Assembly (NCBI RefSeq): GCF_000374065.1
Contig: NZ_KB893290.1
Location: forward strand, 76,979-140,978
Direction of reading: 5' to 3'
Source: Spirosoma luteum DSM 19990
GTDB taxonomy: Bacteria; Bacteroidota; Bacteroidia; Cytophagales; Spirosomataceae
DNA: 64,000 nt
This document shows, one piece after another, positions 62,131 through 64,000 of the stretch (positions are counted from its first letter, which is position 1; each line of letters opens with the position of its first letter). The notes beneath the pieces were generated by a model. That model was not told the DNA's origin. It did no database searches and saw nothing but the letters and a program-made list of their open reading frames with translations. The translations under genes were made by a program, and so were the position numbers.

Positions 62131-63618
62131 TTAGTTCTTTTTTGCGGGAACAGCCTCCATGAGCAGGGTATACGCTTTGTCGAGCGCCTTGCCCCCCGCG
62201 CTGGAGCCTTTGTAGTGCCCTAGCCGGACAATAACCAGGTCGTGCGAGGGGATAATGGCCGTGGATTGCCCGCCCGCGCCCAGCATCATGTAAGCCTCTT
62301 TCGGGATGGGTCGGGCACCATCGCCGTTAATCCAGAATAAGCCGCCGTAAATGGGTCGGCCATCAGCCACCCAGGGCTCTGCCAGCGTACTCACAAAGTT
62401 GGTAAAGCCTTCGGGCAGCAATCGCTTACCCTGCCACATGCCCTCCTGCAAATACAGGTTACCCAGCCTCGCCCAGTCCCGACCCGATGCAAACTCGTAG
62501 CCCTGCGTCAGGAAGTTACCGCTGGGGTCGGTTTCCATAATCATAGTCCGAACGCCTATCTTGTCGAACAACGCCCGTTGCGGAAAAGTCAGGTACTCCT
62601 CCCCCAGCTTTTCAACCCCCAGTCGTACGAGGTAGTTCGTCAGCACCGGGTCCGAATTGCGGTAACGTCCTACGGTATTCGGCAACCACTGCTGCGGCAG
62701 GTTAGCCGCGTAATCAAATGAATTACCGGCATCGGTGTACAGATACAAATGATCAGGGTAGCCCAGGGACGGATCATAATCGGGGTCCTGCGGTGCCCGG
62801 CAATACAGCCCGCTGGACATGTGCATAATGTCTTTGATTCGGATCTTGGCTCTCGGGTCATTCTTCCCCTGCCACTGCGGAAAAGGGGCTGGCTGGTCGA
62901 GCGTATACACACCCCGGTTCATCAGCATACCCAGCAGCGTCGCGCTCAGGCTCTTGCCCATCGACCAGCTTTCCAGCGGGGTAGTTTTCGTAATACCCTC
63001 GCCGTACCGTTCGCCAATGATGCGCCCTTTATAGGTGACCACAAAAGCCGCGGTCAGGGCGTCGGTGGGTTCAAAAGCGGCATCAACGGCCTGTTGTACC
63101 TTCGCCATGTCCACTTCGGCAGGCATGGGGCTGGTGGGCAGCGCATCACCCATGGGCCAGGGCGTGGTGGCAGCATCGGGCAGATTACGGGGTACCTTAA
63201 CGGGGGTGTAGCCCAGCGAATTTTTTCCTTCCGGCAGGGTCACGCAGCCCTGATCGCCGGTGTAAATAGCGGTACGGGTTACGCTGTTGGGCAGGGTGAT
63301 GGACACCGTTTTTTTGTCGTAGTCAATAACGGGTTTGCTCACCTTCGCCCGCTCAGTGTAGGGACTGGTGAAATACCCTACATTCTCGGCGGCAAAGTCG
63401 GGCTTCAGTCCCGTAACAAACACCGCCGAGCACATGATTTTGGCGTACCCCGACGTGTTATGCGACAGTGCATCGCCGGGCGGGGCTTTGTACGGCGTTT
63501 TCAATTCCAGTACCTTTCCCCGGGCAATCAGTTTGGCGCGGGGCGTTTCCTGAGCATTGCCGGTCAGACCAGATAATAACAGGAACGCAGGCCCGAAGAT
63601 GAGTAGAGACCGATTCAT
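62131..63618 (-). CDS. Serine hydrolase, beta-lactamase/class C-like, secreted
   Basis: 495 residues. Signal peptide to about residue 23 (TGNAQ). A 150-residue N-terminal region precedes the beta-lactamase-fold domain with SMGK (Ser219, Lys222), YRN (Tyr319, Asn321) and a C-terminal MMLGAGGQSTAIIPSHDLVI. This is the 6-aminohexanoate-dimer hydrolase/esterase EstB type rather than an antibiotic beta-lactamase. Substrate is unknown. It is followed by the DUF3500 gene and preceded, 49 bases upstream, by a second serine hydrolase. Confidence 0.92.
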   Translation of the reverse strand: MNRSLLIFGPAFLLLSGLTGNAQETPRAKLIARGKVLELKTPYKAPPGDALSHNTSGYAKIMCSAVFVTGLKPDFAAENVGYFTSPYTERAKVSKPVIDYDKKTVSITLPNSVTRTAIYTGDQGCVTLPEGKNSLGYTPVKVPRNLPDAATTPWPMGDALPTSPMPAEVDMAKVQQAVDAAFEPTDALTAAFVVTYKGRIIGERYGEGITKTTPLESWSMGKSLSATLLGMLMNRGVYTLDQPAPFPQWQGKNDPRAKIRIKDIMHMSSGLYCRAPQDPDYDPSLGYPDHLYLYTDAGNSFDYAANLPQQWLPNTVGRYRNSDPVLTNYLVRLGVEKLGEEYLTFPQRALFDKIGVRTMIMETDPSGNFLTQGYEFASGRDWARLGNLYLQEGMWQGKRLLPEGFTNFVSTLAEPWVADGRPIYGGLFWINGDGARPIPKEAYMMLGAGGQSTAIIPSHDLVIVRLGHYKGSSAGGKALDKAYTLLMEAVPAKKN

Positions 63619-63667
63619 GAGTTACGAGTTAAGGCATTAATTTACTGATGGTTAGTTGACTGTTCGC

Positions 63668-64000
63668 TTACTGCTGAAACGCGTCCAGCACGCGTTTCAC
63701 AACGCCATCTTCCGCTTTGCTGTCTATCCACCGCAGCACCATCACCAACTCATGCTCGGGGTCGACGTACACCACGTTGGTTCCGTTGCCAATGTGCGAA
63801 TAGCTGCTGGCTGGCGCTGATGGCAACAGTTTCTGATTGGTGTTGAGGAAGTAGTTCATGTAGCCATAGGTGGGCTGGGCCGTGGTAGGCGTAGTAGCCT
63901 GACTGATCCATTTTTCGGAAATCAACTGCTTCCCGTTCCAGTTGCCTTTGTTAAGCGTCAGCAACCCGAACCGAGCCATGTCGAAGGCATTTATAAACAT
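63668..64000 (-). CDS. Serine hydrolase (beta-lactamase family), C-terminal part only
   Basis: The minus-strand gene enters from beyond base 64000, so only its last 110 residues are seen; the first Met here is internal. FDMARFGLLTLNKGNWNGKQ and then YVDPEHELVMVLRW match the C-terminal block of the beta-lactamase/6-aminohexanoate hydrolase family. The catalytic SxxK and YxN lie outside the window. Tandem with the next serine hydrolase, it suggests a local duplication or paired enzymes. Confidence 0.85.
   Translation of the reverse strand: MFINAFDMARFGLLTLNKGNWNGKQLISEKWISQATTPTTAQPTYGYMNYFLNTNQKLLPSAPASSYSHIGNGTNVVYVDPEHELVMVLRWIDSKAEDGVVKRVLDAFQQ

Overview
The window looks like chromosomal DNA of a Bacteroidota bacterium, most likely a Cytophagales/Spirosomaceae (Spirosoma-like) organism. 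Pointers are a TonB-dependent receptor paired with a DUF4249 lipoprotein, a CHU-type surface protein with a type B T9SS C-terminal domain, many polysaccharide enzymes (sulfatase, GH43, GH13, GH127), DUF2911/DUF3500/2TM families, and TAnnTTTG-type -7 promoter boxes. Most of the window is moderately GC-rich. Two stretches are visibly AT-rich: bases 1 to about 836, and the middle of an ATPase gene around 29.8-30.4 kb.

Layout. 1-1 kb: end of a DUF2971 gene in AT-rich DNA that abuts a frameshifted gene remnant. 1-10 kb: hydroxyacyl-CoA dehydrogenase, DUF2911 protein, lipoprotein sulfatase divergent from a GH43-like enzyme, an ECF sigma factor without a neighbouring anti-sigma gene, an EcsC protein, and two unrelated L,D-transpeptidases that overlap tail to tail. 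10-18.4 kb: FAS1 protein, 800-residue T9SS cargo protein, a tiny membrane protein, GT9 glycosyltransferase and the DUF4249/TonB receptor pair. 18.5-28 kb: PolX-like protein with a degenerate polymerase site, a broken 2TM-domain gene, pentapeptide protein, thyA, OsmC, cysteine desulfurase, MscS channel and a large TPR protein. 28-30.6 kb: an AAA ATPase overlapping a small TOPRIM-like partner, the best candidate here for an undescribed (possibly defence) module. 30.6-38.7 kb: metG, two tandem DUF421 membrane proteins with C-terminal zinc ribbons, GH13 lipoprotein, GHMP kinase and a DNA-alkylation repair methyltransferase.

38.7-44 kb holds a one-strand cluster (Tat-exported hydrolase-like protein, MFS permease, esterase, zinc alcohol dehydrogenase) that reads like a catabolic unit. 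45-49.2 kb pairs a GH127 beta-L-arabinofuranosidase with a PHP-like metalloenzyme. 49.4-52.6 kb has an LRR protein, an EamA exporter and a DJ-1/PfpI protein. 52.6-60.8 kb contains an SDR dehydrogenase, a sugar-acid dehydratase, a giant BNR-repeat protein, a broken sugar-lactonase gene and an FMN hydroxy-acid oxidase. A Y1 (IS200/RAYT-type) transposase flanked by perfect palindromes sits between the SDR and the dehydratase. 61-64 kb has a DUF3500 protein and two serine hydrolases, the last cut by the window end.

Repeats are a notable theme. Three long inverted repeats (22.2, 40.6 and 55.9 kb) belong to one family. Each of their arms is itself a small hairpin with compensating base changes, as in REP/BIME elements. 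A second palindrome family brackets the transposase gene. No rRNA, tRNA or CRISPR array was recognised.
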